NCBI GenBank assembly: GCA_963676345.2
Contig: CAXXTS010000002.1
Span: forward strand, 62,001-126,000
DNA: 64,000 nucleotides
From: G963665925 sp963676345
GTDB lineage: Bacteria > Bacillota > Clostridia > Peptostreptococcales > Acidaminobacteraceae
Direction: 5' to 3'
Made by a program: the position numbers and the translations under genes. The notes beneath the pieces are model-generated. The model saw nothing but the letters and a program-made list of their open reading frames with translations. It searched no databases and was not told where the DNA came from. Of the stretch, positions 34,325-43,350 are shown one piece after another; the stretch's first letter is position 1; each line of letters begins with the position of its first letter.

Positions 34325-35608
34325 ATGACCATTACAGACAATATACTTTATTTTGACGCATGTAATACAAATGAACTGGCTGAGCAGTATGGAACCCCAT
34401 TAATAGTCCTTTCAGAATCTGAACTGATTCGAAAGAGTAATGAGATAAGAGATGATTTTCTTGAGAAATACGACAATGTTAGAGCCGTTTACGCATCAAA
34501 GGCTTTTCTAAACACAGCCATATGTAAAATTATAAATCGCGAAGGACTGGGACTCGATGTCGTTTCAGGGGGGGAACTATATACTGCCCTCCATGCACAA
34601 TTCCCCGCTGAAAAAATCATATTTCACGGAAATAATAAATCATACGCAGAGCTTAAAATGGCTATCGAAGCTGGTGTCGGACGCATTGTGGTCGACAACG
34701 CTTCAGAACTGGACCTCATTGCACACCTTACTTCAGCACTCAACCTGCCCGTCAATATTCTATTTAGAATAACTCCGGGTATTCATTCTGATACCCACGC
34801 CTATATCGCAACCGCTGATAAGGATTCAAAATTTGGATTTCCACTCGAAACCATTCCCAGTGCTTATGCTCTAGCAGAAAAAAGTCCGAATATTATCCCA
34901 CTTGGCCTGCATTTCCATGTTGGATCACAGCTGCAAAATACAACAGCACATCTTTCTGCTCTCGATGTCGCACTCGGACTCATTGAACAACTCCATGACA
35001 TGGGCACACGCGTTTTCGAGCTCAATACAGGCGGGGGCTACGGTGTAAAGTATACTGAAACGGATACAGAAATGCCCCTTCGTGATTTTACAGACCCCAT
35101 TATGGCTCGCTTAAAATCATGGGCAAGTAAAACGGGCATAGATCGTCCACAAATCATTATTGAACCTGGCCGCTGGCTCGTAGCCAATGCAGGACTGACA
35201 CTATATAGAGTTGGTGCATCAAAGCATATTCCAGGCATTAGAACTTATATATCAGTCGATGGTGGTATTCCAGACAATATTCGGCCTGCACTTTACACCG
35301 CCAAATACCGCGCTGTAATTGCAAATAAAATGCAGGCTCCCTTGTCTGAGGCGGTGACTATTGCAGGAAAATGCTGTGAGTCTGGAGATATTCTTATTAA
35401 AGACATTCGACTGCCGCAAACACGCCGGGGGGATCTTCTCGCTGTATTTGGAACAGGTGCCTATACTGAGTCCATGTCCAGCAACTACAATTACCTGCCC
35501 CGTCCTGCAGTGGTTCTAGTAAATCAAGGCCATGCATCCCTCATACGCACCCGTGAATCCTATTCAGATTTGATCAGACGAGACATTGTGCCAAAGTACT
35601 TAGAATAG
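34325..35608 (+). CDS. lysA: Diaminopimelate decarboxylase
   Basis: A 427-residue fold-III PLP enzyme converting meso-DAP to L-lysine. The PLP lysine is in VYASKAF (Lys 59). GLDVVSGGEL, HGNNKSYAEL, FHVGSQ, NTGGGYGVKY (phosphate loop), EPGRWLVANAG, KCCESGDIL and ESMSSNYNYLPRPAVV follow in the family order. In this place it would convert DAP released by the P60 enzyme to lysine; it may equally be the only biosynthetic lysA. ATG is preceded by a modest AAAGAGGCG. A terminator separates it from the P60 gene. Confidence 0.93.
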   Translation: MTITDNILYFDACNTNELAEQYGTPLIVLSESELIRKSNEIRDDFLEKYDNVRAVYASKAFLNTAICKIINREGLGLDVVSGGELYTALHAQFPAEKIIFHGNNKSYAELKMAIEAGVGRIVVDNASELDLIAHLTSALNLPVNILFRITPGIHSDTHAYIATADKDSKFGFPLETIPSAYALAEKSPNIIPLGLHFHVGSQLQNTTAHLSALDVALGLIEQLHDMGTRVFELNTGGGYGVKYTETDTEMPLRDFTDPIMARLKSWASKTGIDRPQIIIEPGRWLVANAGLTLYRVGASKHIPGIRTYISVDGGIPDNIRPALYTAKYRAVIANKMQAPLSEAVTIAGKCCESGDILIKDIRLPQTRRGDLLAVFGTGAYTESMSSNYNYLPRPAVVLVNQGHASLIRTRESYSDLIRRDIVPKYLE

Positions 35609-35644
35609 CCCCAATATGATGCAATAAGTCCCCTTCGCTTGTTC

Positions 35645-35720
35645 ATGTCGCTAGCCGCGCCATATATGTGCGAAAATGTAGAGCTTCATTTTTGCACGTG
35701 GATTTCTTTGCCTTTTCCGC
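35645..35720. repeat. Dispersed hairpin element, copy C
   Basis: The left flank TGTCGCTAGCCGCGCCATATA is followed by a short hairpin (GTGCGAAAATG...CATTTTTGCAC) and the right flank GTGGATTTCTTTGCCTTTTCCGC. It resembles copies A and B in flanks but has its own stem. Confidence 0.5.
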
Positions 35721-35764
35721 AAAAAAAAAATGTGCCTCACATCGATAGTAAAATGTGAGGCACA
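35721..35764 (-). terminator. Terminator of the GH65 gene
   Basis: On the minus strand TGTGCCTCACAT pairs with ATGTGAGGCACA (12 bp, perfect) and is followed by a run of ten T (35730-35721). Confidence 0.85.
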
Positions 35765-35781
35765 GCCATATTTTTAAACCC

Positions 35782-38034
35782 TTATAAGGGGAGTAAAATC
35801 TTGTTTTCGAGCTTATGCACTTGTGCCTTGACTTGGAGTTCTAAGGGTTCCCCGCGTTTAAGTTCCAGTTTGATATTTTCAGCTATTTCAACTGAAATGA
35901 TTCGACCTCGGTACTCAATATTAAATGCGATCGATGTCCATGCATCTGGCAACCACGGTCGCAGTATCAGCCCTCTCTCAGAAACACGCAGTCCTGCAAA
36001 CCCATAAATAAGTGACAATGCTGTTCCAGCCATATTAGCCATATGAAGGCCGTCCTTGGTATTGCCGTGCGTATTTTCTAGGTCAAGCTTGAGGGAATCT
36101 CCGAAATAGGCATAGGCCTTTTCCTTATATCCGACCCTTGAAGCCATAATGCCATAAATACAGGGTGACAGTGACGAATCATGTGTGGTAATGGATTCAT
36201 AATAGTCAAATGAACGTTTCATGGTTTCAAAGTTTGTGTAGTCTTCCAGTAAGAAATGTGCAAGAACCGTATCCGGCTGTTTCAATACCTGATACCTGTA
36301 AATCGTTAGCGGATGATAATAAAGTAAAAGGGGGTACTGAGATTTTGGTGTACTTTCAAAGTCCCACTTTGCCTTATTAAGAAATCCGTCATCCTGCATA
36401 TCTATTCCAAGTTCAGAGTCATGCGGCATGTACATCTGCTGAGCTGCCAAATACATTTGATCTAAATCCATTTGGGTCACGCCCATTTTTTTGAGAAGTC
36501 CCTGTGTTTTTTCCACATTGTATTCCATCAAAATCTGATGTATTTTTACCGCCCACTCTAAGTTATGCTTTGCAAGCGCATTGGTATAATAGTTATTATT
36601 CACTATAGCCGTATACTCATCAGGGCCTGTCACAGCATCAATTTTAAACTTACCAGTATCAAAATGACCAATATCCAGCCACAAAAGTGCCGTTTCAAGT
36701 AAAACTTCAGCACCGTAGGACATCATAAACGCCTTGTCTTCTGTATACAGATAATATTGAATAAAGGCATGGGCTATATCACCATTAATATGGTACTGAG
36801 CTGTCCCAGCTGGATAATAAGCCGAACACTCTATACCGGATATGGTACGCCAAGGAAATTTTACACCGCGCTTATGCCCGAGCTCTCTGGCCCGGTCACG
36901 TGCTGACTCAAGGTGCTTATGTCTATATAAGAGAAGTTGCTTGGCAATTTCTCGCTGGGTCATCTGGAAGGTTGGCAATACATAAATTTCTGTGTCCCAA
37001 AAATAATGTCCTTCATAACCTTCACCCGAAAGACCTTTGGCGGATATATTGCTGAAGCTATCTCGCCCCACAGATTGAAAAAGCTGATACAAGTTAAAGC
37101 GTATAGACAGCTGATCCTTGTCATTGCCACATATTTGAATGTCTGATACATCCCAAAATGCGCTCATATACTCTTTTTGAGCCATTAAGAGCTTTTCAAA
37201 ATCATAGCTTTCCAGTTCTTTTGCCACATCATACACATGATTTTCGGGCGTCTTAACCCTTAAACTGTCTGAGTAAATATTAAACTTTTCAAGGTGGCAG
37301 GTCCCTGAACCAACATATATTTCTGTTAACCCACCACTGGAATGACTTTGACAGTGCTGAATCTCAGCATCTGTACTTGATACATGATGCTTTGATAAAC
37401 TCGCAAGCTGAATGCCCGACTGTACTGTATGATACCGGGCAAAATGGGTGCTTAACCCACCTTTAACTTCATCGATATGAATGAGTGCATCCGCCTCACT
37501 CCCTACTCTTGGGTCAGATGGATCAGTGAAGTTTTTTACGTTTGTATTCATGATTGAAAAAATTCTTATTGCACCATCATATTCAATATCAAGAGACTGA
37601 GCAAAGACTTCTTTAAACTTAAATGATACAAGTCTTTTGAAACATATTGATGCCTTTTTGCCACGCTTACTCGTGTATTCAAATTGTCTGTATGCATAAC
37701 CTGATTTTAAATCCAGAACACGTTCATAGCCTTCATAAGTTCCCGAACAAATGTTGACGATTTCACCGTCGAGCTCAATGCTAATGGACTGAAGATCAAT
37801 CAGATTAGGCTGTTTGTCTTGGCGCTCAACAAAGCCATGCAATTTTTCTGGGTGCGTCACATCAATAATATCGTAAACACCATTAATATACGTTCCCCGA
37901 ATGGTCTGAGCATCTTCTCCATAACCTTCCTCAAAGCAGCCTCGAACACCCAGGTACCCATTGGCTAAGGTGAACAGGCTTTCACTCACAAGCAGCGCAT
38001 CCACACCAAGGTCATTGTTCTGATATTGCCACAT
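35782..38034 (-). CDS. Glycoside hydrolase family 65 disaccharide phosphorylase
   Basis: A 750-residue GH65 protein: an N-terminal beta-sandwich (about 1-270), a linker, an (alpha/alpha)6 catalytic barrel (about 310-680) and a C-terminal beta domain. The general-acid Glu is in TGPDEYTAIVNNNYYTN (near residue 470), and GLSGEGYEGHYFWDTEIYVLP is the family's phosphate/substrate segment. It splits an alpha-glucosidic disaccharide with phosphate; maltose, trehalose, kojibiose or nigerose cannot be told apart from sequence. It is last in the operon of the sugar ABC importer, whose substrate it presumably uses. No beta-phosphoglucomutase gene is next to it. Confidence 0.9.
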   Translation of the reverse strand: MWQYQNNDLGVDALLVSESLFTLANGYLGVRGCFEEGYGEDAQTIRGTYINGVYDIIDVTHPEKLHGFVERQDKQPNLIDLQSISIELDGEIVNICSGTYEGYERVLDLKSGYAYRQFEYTSKRGKKASICFKRLVSFKFKEVFAQSLDIEYDGAIRIFSIMNTNVKNFTDPSDPRVGSEADALIHIDEVKGGLSTHFARYHTVQSGIQLASLSKHHVSSTDAEIQHCQSHSSGGLTEIYVGSGTCHLEKFNIYSDSLRVKTPENHVYDVAKELESYDFEKLLMAQKEYMSAFWDVSDIQICGNDKDQLSIRFNLYQLFQSVGRDSFSNISAKGLSGEGYEGHYFWDTEIYVLPTFQMTQREIAKQLLLYRHKHLESARDRARELGHKRGVKFPWRTISGIECSAYYPAGTAQYHINGDIAHAFIQYYLYTEDKAFMMSYGAEVLLETALLWLDIGHFDTGKFKIDAVTGPDEYTAIVNNNYYTNALAKHNLEWAVKIHQILMEYNVEKTQGLLKKMGVTQMDLDQMYLAAQQMYMPHDSELGIDMQDDGFLNKAKWDFESTPKSQYPLLLYYHPLTIYRYQVLKQPDTVLAHFLLEDYTNFETMKRSFDYYESITTHDSSLSPCIYGIMASRVGYKEKAYAYFGDSLKLDLENTHGNTKDGLHMANMAGTALSLIYGFAGLRVSERGLILRPWLPDAWTSIAFNIEYRGRIISVEIAENIKLELKRGEPLELQVKAQVHKLENKILLPL

Positions 38035-38047
38035 AGTTCTGTATCTC

Positions 38048-38872
38048 CTATTCTTTCACTGCACCGGATGTTAAGCCAGAAATAATTTGCCTTTGGAATA
38101 ATATTACAATAATAAGTGTTGGGATGGTTACCAGTACGGTTGCTGCAGTAACTTGACCCCAAAATATTTCAAACTGCCCCCTCAGATAGGATATAGCAAC
38201 GGGCGCTGTATGATAGTTGGCATCTGAATTAAGCGTCAATGAAAGAAGGAACTCATTCCATACTCCAATAAAAGTGATAATTGCCGAAGTGAAAAGTCCT
38301 GGAAGTGCTAGCGGCAATATGATTTTGATAAAGGTCTCCCATTTTGAAGCCCCATCCATAAACGCAGACTCTTCCATTTCCTTTGGAACCTTAGCAAAAT
38401 GGGTTACCAAAATATAAATGGCAACAGGCAGTGAAATCATTGAATACGGTAGCGTAATCCAGTATGAGTTGGTCCACCCTAAGTCAACAAAGGTTCTGTA
38501 AATCGGACCCACAACAATCATTTGCGGGAACATCGAAGTACCAAGTACTACAGCTAAGAGCAGCCTCTTTCCTACAAATTCAAGGCGTGCAATCGCATAG
38601 GCACAGAAGGCTGCAACCAGCGTGACGTATGCTGTCGTTACAGTGGATATAATCAAACTGTTTTTAAGGGCATTAAATATTTTGGCTTCAAACAAGGCCT
38701 CGTAATGCTCAAGCGTTGGATTATCCGCAATCAACCTAAAAGCATTGGCTCCAAAAATTTCTGTTTCGGGTTTAAACGATGTGATAAATACCCATATAAA
38801 TGGAAAAATGATAATAAACAGATAAAGCGCAATGGCCACATAGAACAGTTTTTTTGTCTTATTATTTTCCAT
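38048..38872 (-). CDS. Sugar ABC transporter permease, MalG type
   Basis: About 274 residues, six membrane helices. The cytoplasmic EAA loop is EESAFMDGASKWETFIKIILPLALPG (about 185-210), which docks the ATPase. ATG 38872 is chosen after AGGGGTGAT; the longer reading has no ribosome site. It sits four bases after the stop of the MalF-type gene. Its C-terminus (GLTSGAVKE) is typical for the MalG family. Confidence 0.9.
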   Translation of the reverse strand: MENNKTKKLFYVAIALYLFIIIFPFIWVFITSFKPETEIFGANAFRLIADNPTLEHYEALFEAKIFNALKNSLIISTVTTAYVTLVAAFCAYAIARLEFVGKRLLLAVVLGTSMFPQMIVVGPIYRTFVDLGWTNSYWITLPYSMISLPVAIYILVTHFAKVPKEMEESAFMDGASKWETFIKIILPLALPGLFTSAIITFIGVWNEFLLSLTLNSDANYHTAPVAISYLRGQFEIFWGQVTAATVLVTIPTLIIVILFQRQIISGLTSGAVKE

Positions 38873-38876
38873 GAGA

Positions 38877-40124
38877 TCACCCCTTATCTGATACGAGCTG
38901 CACATCTAGAATTTTGATGTAAGCATACGAAATAATCGCTACAACAAGTGCCATAACGAGAACTACAGCAGATCCATATCCAAAACGCGTCTGTGCAAAC
39001 ATGGTCTTATAGGCATAAATGGATATAGATTCCGTTTTACCACCAGGTCCACCGCCTGTCAAAACGTAGATTAAGTCGAACACCCTAAATGCATCCAGGG
39101 TTCTAAAGAGGAGCGCCACCATTATTGACGGCTTTAGCAGGGGCAGTGTGACACTCAAAAATTGCTGCCACTTGCTGGCGCCATCAAGCGATGAGGCTTC
39201 ATACAGGCTTGTTGGAATAGTTTGCAGACCTGCAAGCAAGAGGAGCGCCATGTAAGGGGTTGTTTTCCATACATCAGCCATAATGACAGCCCCAAGCGCA
39301 CTCGACCCTGATAGCAGTAAATCTGCTGAACTTTCAAGTATACCCATCTTTGCTAAAAGCATTGCTACAATACCATTGGAGCCATTGTATAAATAAGCCC
39401 ATATCAGTGCCGCTACAGACGTTGGAATAGCCCATGGAATCAGGGAGATGGTACGTATCATACCACGGCCTGTCATCGCCTTATTCATAATCATAGCCAG
39501 CACAAGTCCAAATACAAGTTCAAAAGACACGGATGCCACGGTGAAAATCAAGGTCACGATAAGTGACCACTGTACACGATTGTCTGAACCGATTGCCTTG
39601 AAATTATCTAGTCCACTGAAATTAGGCTCGATATAGGCGGTGTCCAGTTCGGAAGCAACCGCGTAAATATCTTCTTGCAGAATGAAGGGCTCATTTTGCG
39701 CGTAAACATCATCAAGCAGTTCATAAGCTTTCGTGTCATAAGCTCTCAGTTGTTCTAACTGCGCACCGCTTAGTTCAACAATGCCTTCCTTTTCGCTAAA
39801 CTGGTTCTGGATGGCCTGTAGCTGATTTGAGAGGACTAAACGTGCAGACTCAATCTTTCTGTTTGCCTCCGCCGACTCTACAACATCTAGCTCTGTTTCC
39901 AGATAGTAGTCAAGATAGTCATATGTTTCAAATGTTAAGTCCAAATTGTATCTTTCGTTAAAATAGAGTCCCGACTTTTGCTGATCATTCAACTGAAAGT
40001 CGAAAAAAGCATATTTTGTGGATTCAATGATTGGAAGAAGTGAAAATAGCAATATGAAAATAATAGCTGGTAAAATCAATACATAGCCCAATCGCTGATC
40101 TAGAAATTGCAGTAACTTTTTCAA
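38877..40124 (-). CDS. Sugar ABC transporter permease, MalF type, with long outer loop
   Basis: About 415 residues with TTG start at 40124, behind AGAAGGTGAT; longer ATG readings lack a ribosome site. After the first membrane helix (about 12-35) there is an extracytoplasmic loop of about 150 residues with coiled-coil character before the second helix, recalling the P2 loop of E. coli MalF. The rest has five helices and the EAA loop EASSLDGASKWQQFLSVTLPLLKPS. The long loop probably touches the binding protein. A strong hairpin separates this gene from the binding-protein gene. Confidence 0.88.
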   Translation of the reverse strand: MKKLLQFLDQRLGYVLILPAIIFILLFSLLPIIESTKYAFFDFQLNDQQKSGLYFNERYNLDLTFETYDYLDYYLETELDVVESAEANRKIESARLVLSNQLQAIQNQFSEKEGIVELSGAQLEQLRAYDTKAYELLDDVYAQNEPFILQEDIYAVASELDTAYIEPNFSGLDNFKAIGSDNRVQWSLIVTLIFTVASVSFELVFGLVLAMIMNKAMTGRGMIRTISLIPWAIPTSVAALIWAYLYNGSNGIVAMLLAKMGILESSADLLLSGSSALGAVIMADVWKTTPYMALLLLAGLQTIPTSLYEASSLDGASKWQQFLSVTLPLLKPSIMVALLFRTLDAFRVFDLIYVLTGGGPGGKTESISIYAYKTMFAQTRFGYGSAVVLVMALVVAIISYAYIKILDVQLVSDKG

Positions 40125-40186
40125 GTGGATCACCTTCTCATAACTACGAGGTTTAAGCAGTCTCTTTACTGTCTGCTTTTTTAAAA

Positions 40187-40220
40187 AAAGCTTTAGTGGC
40201 AAGTACGCCACTAAAGCTTT
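40187..40220 (-). terminator. Attenuating terminator between binding protein and permease genes
   Basis: A perfect 14-bp stem (AAAGCTTTAGTGGC/GCCACTAAAGCTTT) is followed, on the minus strand, by TTTTTTT-type sequence. Such hairpins keep binding-protein mRNA more abundant than permease mRNA. Confidence 0.75.
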
Positions 40221-40242
40221 ACTTCAAACCGTCTATACACTC

Positions 40243-41532
40243 TTATTCAAGCGCACCTTCGATTTCAGACACCGCACTCTCAAGTGTGCCGTTCTCAGAA
40301 AGGAACTCGTGCCCCTTCACCTGAATGGTATCTGAAACTGCAGCATAATTTGCAGCTACAGGACGCGCAATAGTCGCAGCAAGTGCATTCTTAAAACCTT
40401 CATCTGTCAGCAATGCATTAGATGCAAGCACTTCATCGTCTTCAAGCAGTGCGTTGAAACCTGGCAAGTAGCTGCCTACTGTTGCATTGATTTTTTGACC
40501 TTCTGGTCCTGCAATAAATTTCAGGAACTCAATTGCGCCTTCCTTATTGGTTGAGTTTGCATTCATTCCAAGAATCCAACCACCAACAGTTCCACCATTT
40601 GGAAGTGGTGCATAACCCACCTGTTCAGCTGTAACTGGGTAGTCTCCACTTGCAGCCATACCATTCATATATGGCCAGTTTCTTGCAAAAACAGTCTCAC
40701 CATTTAGAAAGGCACTGTGTGTTTCACCTTCTGTGTAAGTCAAAATATCTTTTGGTGTTGCGTCAGAATCTGTAAATGCCTTCATCATTTCAAGGCCACC
40801 TTGAATATCTGACCAGTTTGCAGTGAACTCATTCATGTTGCATGTAAGGCCCTCATATTGCTTTGACTGGTAAACGTGACCATATGTAGTTTCACCTTGA
40901 CCCGCATAGCTTTCAGCCATTGCAAGTAAATCAGTCCAAGTATAGTCGCCCGCTTGAAGCTTGGCAGCATCCTCAGCCGATACAATGTCTGTTCTGTAAT
41001 ACAAAAATCCTAAGTCAGAGAAATATGGCAGCACATAGTTCTTGCCCTTATATTTGCCGGATGCCATAGAGCCAGCATTAAAGTCTGTAACTTTCCATCC
41101 AGCGTCACGAATAACGCTGTCAATTGGCTCAAGATAACCGGCCGCTGCAAACTCGCCTGCCCATACAACGTCCATAGAAATAATGTCATACTCACCCGAC
41201 TTACTAGAAAGTGAATTCATCAGCTGATCATGCATGTTTCCTGAATCATTTGTCATGACAATCGCTTCAACTTCATATTTTTCGCTCTTTGCATTGAAAG
41301 CACTCACGATTTCATCCAGTGCAGATGTTGAATCTGCCTGAACCGCAAAATTAACTGTGATTTTTTCAGCTGGTGCTTCAGCCTCCATGCCGTCATCCTC
41401 AGCTGCTGGTTCAGTGCTTTCAGCCGGCTCTGCTGGTGGTTGCTCAGCAGGCTCAGATTGTCCGCCGCAACCGGTTAATGTGAACGACATCATGAGCATT
41501 AGTGCAAGTAACATTGCAAATGTCTTTTTCAT
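40243..41532 (-). CDS. Sugar ABC transporter substrate-binding lipoprotein
   Basis: A 429-residue SBP_bac_1-type protein. The lipoprotein signal ends in LTGC (Cys 22), with an acidic Pro/Glu linker (about 25-55). The fold has VNFAVQADSTSALDEIVSAFNAKS, YDIISMDVVWAGEFAAAGYLEPI and WILGMNANSTNKEGAIEFLKF, as in maltose/trehalose-type binding proteins. It is first of the four-gene importer/phosphorylase set. No ATPase gene is present in the set, so a shared MsmX-type ATPase encoded elsewhere is likely. Confidence 0.9.
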   Translation of the reverse strand: MKKTFAMLLALMLMMSFTLTGCGGQSEPAEQPPAEPAESTEPAAEDDGMEAEAPAEKITVNFAVQADSTSALDEIVSAFNAKSEKYEVEAIVMTNDSGNMHDQLMNSLSSKSGEYDIISMDVVWAGEFAAAGYLEPIDSVIRDAGWKVTDFNAGSMASGKYKGKNYVLPYFSDLGFLYYRTDIVSAEDAAKLQAGDYTWTDLLAMAESYAGQGETTYGHVYQSKQYEGLTCNMNEFTANWSDIQGGLEMMKAFTDSDATPKDILTYTEGETHSAFLNGETVFARNWPYMNGMAASGDYPVTAEQVGYAPLPNGGTVGGWILGMNANSTNKEGAIEFLKFIAGPEGQKINATVGSYLPGFNALLEDDEVLASNALLTDEGFKNALAATIARPVAANYAAVSDTIQVKGHEFLSENGTLESAVSEIEGALE

Positions 41533-41645
41533 TTCTTAACTCCCCCTTGAGTTATACTGTTGTTTTTTACATTCTTATTATACGACTTGCATTTAGATTG
41601 TTTTTATATTATTTTAATGTTAGTTATATGATTTTAATTTGTTTA

Positions 41646-41658
41646 GGAAATCGATTCC
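41646..41658. promoter_or_regulatory. Possible operator between the sugar importer and AraC-type genes
   Basis: GGAAATCGATTCC is nearly palindromic around AATCGATT. It lies 115 bp from the binding-protein start and 40 bp from the AraC-type start. It could be a site for a LacI-type or AraC-type protein; support is weak. Confidence 0.25.
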
Positions 41659-41695
41659 ACAAATGCGTATAGTCTATCTTTAACCGGAGGGGTCT

Positions 41696-42409
41696 ATGTC
41701 ATCTAGACACATTCACTTAAAAATGGAACACCTCAGTAGTTTCTACAAACATCCATCCTATTACCTTGAGAGGAAACTGCTCAGCGCAATGAAGCGATGT
41801 CTCAGAGAGGATGTCACGCAAATTCTGAACGCAATAAATGCCCTAGAACGGGCACGTCTTGCTGATACGCCACTGCGTTCAACCAAGAACTCACTCATTG
41901 CTTCCTGCACTTTATTTGCAAGAGCCGCAATTGAGTCTAATGTCCATCCTGAGGATGCATATTCCCTAAGTGATGTCTTTATTTATGATATTGAGCGCAT
42001 TATGGACATCAAAAAACTGCTCCGTCTTGAATACGTCATGGCCCTGGAGTTTGTAGAACTTATCCGAAAAGAACGCACATCAAAATACCCCGTTGCTATT
42101 GCACGAGCTATACAGTACATTCATGAAAATATATCCGAAGACATTTCACTTTCAGATGTTGCAGAGCAGTTATCTATTTCCAAGCAGTACCTATCTGGCT
42201 ATTTTAAAAAAGAAGTCGGTTATACAGTCGTAGAATATATTCAATATCAAAAAATCGAAGAGTCAAAATACTTTCTCGAACTCACAAACATGACAATCAG
42301 CGAGGTCAGCGAACTCTTCAGTTTTTGCAATGCTGGTTACTATACGCGTATTTTTAAAAAGTTCGAAAATCAGACACCGGTGCAGTACAGACGCTCAAAA
42401 AATTTCTAA
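41696..42409 (+). CDS. AraC-family transcriptional regulator
   Basis: A 237-residue protein. The C-terminal part (about 135-237) has two HTH motifs: SLSDVAEQLSISKQYLSGYFKKE and TISEVSELFSFCNAGYYTRIFKK, ending TPVQYRRS. The N-terminal domain (about 1-130) is helical with ERARLADTPLRSTKNSLIASCTLF, not a cupin, so the inducer is not evident. It is divergent from the sugar importer genes and may control them. ATG follows GGAGGGG. Confidence 0.85.
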   Translation: MSSRHIHLKMEHLSSFYKHPSYYLERKLLSAMKRCLREDVTQILNAINALERARLADTPLRSTKNSLIASCTLFARAAIESNVHPEDAYSLSDVFIYDIERIMDIKKLLRLEYVMALEFVELIRKERTSKYPVAIARAIQYIHENISEDISLSDVAEQLSISKQYLSGYFKKEVGYTVVEYIQYQKIEESKYFLELTNMTISEVSELFSFCNAGYYTRIFKKFENQTPVQYRRSKNF

Positions 42410-42492
42410 AATGTAGAGGTGTTTATTCAAGCGTATCGAACAACTTACTATACACATATCCAATTATTTCACTGTAAATCATGGAGGTCAAC

Positions 42493-43257
42493 ATGAACGA
42501 ACTGCTTAAAACACTGAATGAAAGAGCATCTATTCGCCAATATCTGGACAAAGGGATATCAGATGATACACTAAATAAAATTCTTCACGCGACCTTACGC
42601 GCACCTACAGCAGGCAATATGATGCTTTACTCAATTATTGTTGTAAAGCGTCAAGAAACGCGAGATACACTTAGTAAAACCTGTGATGATCAGCCTTTTA
42701 TTGCACAAGCACCCATTAGCCTGATTTACGTTGCAGACCTACAGCGGACTTATGACTATTTTGAATACTCAAAGGTAAAAGAGAAATGTGCTGAACGGGG
42801 TTTACCCTACCAGAAGCCTTCAAAATCCAGTCTCATGCTCGCAATCAGCGACAGTTTAATTGCTGCACAAAACACCGTAATTGCTGCTGAAAGCCTTGGT
42901 CTTGGCACCTGTTACATAGGCGACATTATGGAAAACTACGAAACCCATAAAACACTTCTTAACTTGCCGGATTATGTCTTCCCCATTGCTATGCTGACCC
43001 TTGGGTATCCCGCAGGTAAAAAACCTGCACCAAGGTCAAGGTTTCCCCAAGAAACCATTGTCTTTGAAGAAGCTTACAAGAGACTGGATGAGGATGTTCT
43101 CGAATCCATGTTTGAACCTTACAGCCAATCAATGGATTTCTCGAAGCACCCAATTGCAGACAATTATGGCCAGCATCTCTATTTTAGAAAATTCGGTTCT
43201 GAGTTTGCACTTGAAATGGCGCGTTCGGTTGAACTCATGCTGAAAGCATGGGACTAA
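42493..43257 (+). CDS. Nitroreductase-family FMN protein
   Basis: A 254-residue flavoprotein fold. RASIRQYLDKGISDDTLNKIL and RAPTAGNMMLYSIIVV give the FMN-binding Arg and the typical N-terminal pattern, and AAESLGLGTCYIGDIM is the conserved C-terminal flavin segment. ATG 42493 was chosen after GGAGGTC; the in-frame ATG at 42481 is part of the ribosome site. The roughly 60-residue C-terminal extension is longer than in small nitroreductases. Substrate unknown. A bidirectional terminator follows. Confidence 0.87.
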   Translation: MNELLKTLNERASIRQYLDKGISDDTLNKILHATLRAPTAGNMMLYSIIVVKRQETRDTLSKTCDDQPFIAQAPISLIYVADLQRTYDYFEYSKVKEKCAERGLPYQKPSKSSLMLAISDSLIAAQNTVIAAESLGLGTCYIGDIMENYETHKTLLNLPDYVFPIAMLTLGYPAGKKPAPRSRFPQETIVFEEAYKRLDEDVLESMFEPYSQSMDFSKHPIADNYGQHLYFRKFGSEFALEMARSVELMLKAWD

Positions 43258-43288
43258 ACAAGCTCCTCAAATAGTAGAGTAGAAAAGA

Positions 43289-43336
43289 AAAAAGACCCCT
43301 TCACCTGTGCACGCACGAGGCTGAAGGGGTTTTTTA
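43289..43336. terminator. Bidirectional terminator
   Basis: ACCCCTTCA pairs with TGAAGGGGT around an 18-nt loop, with AAAAAAG and TTTTTT at the ends. It ends the nitroreductase gene and the convergent antiporter operon. Confidence 0.8.
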
Positions 43337-43350
43337 AATTTATGATTTTC

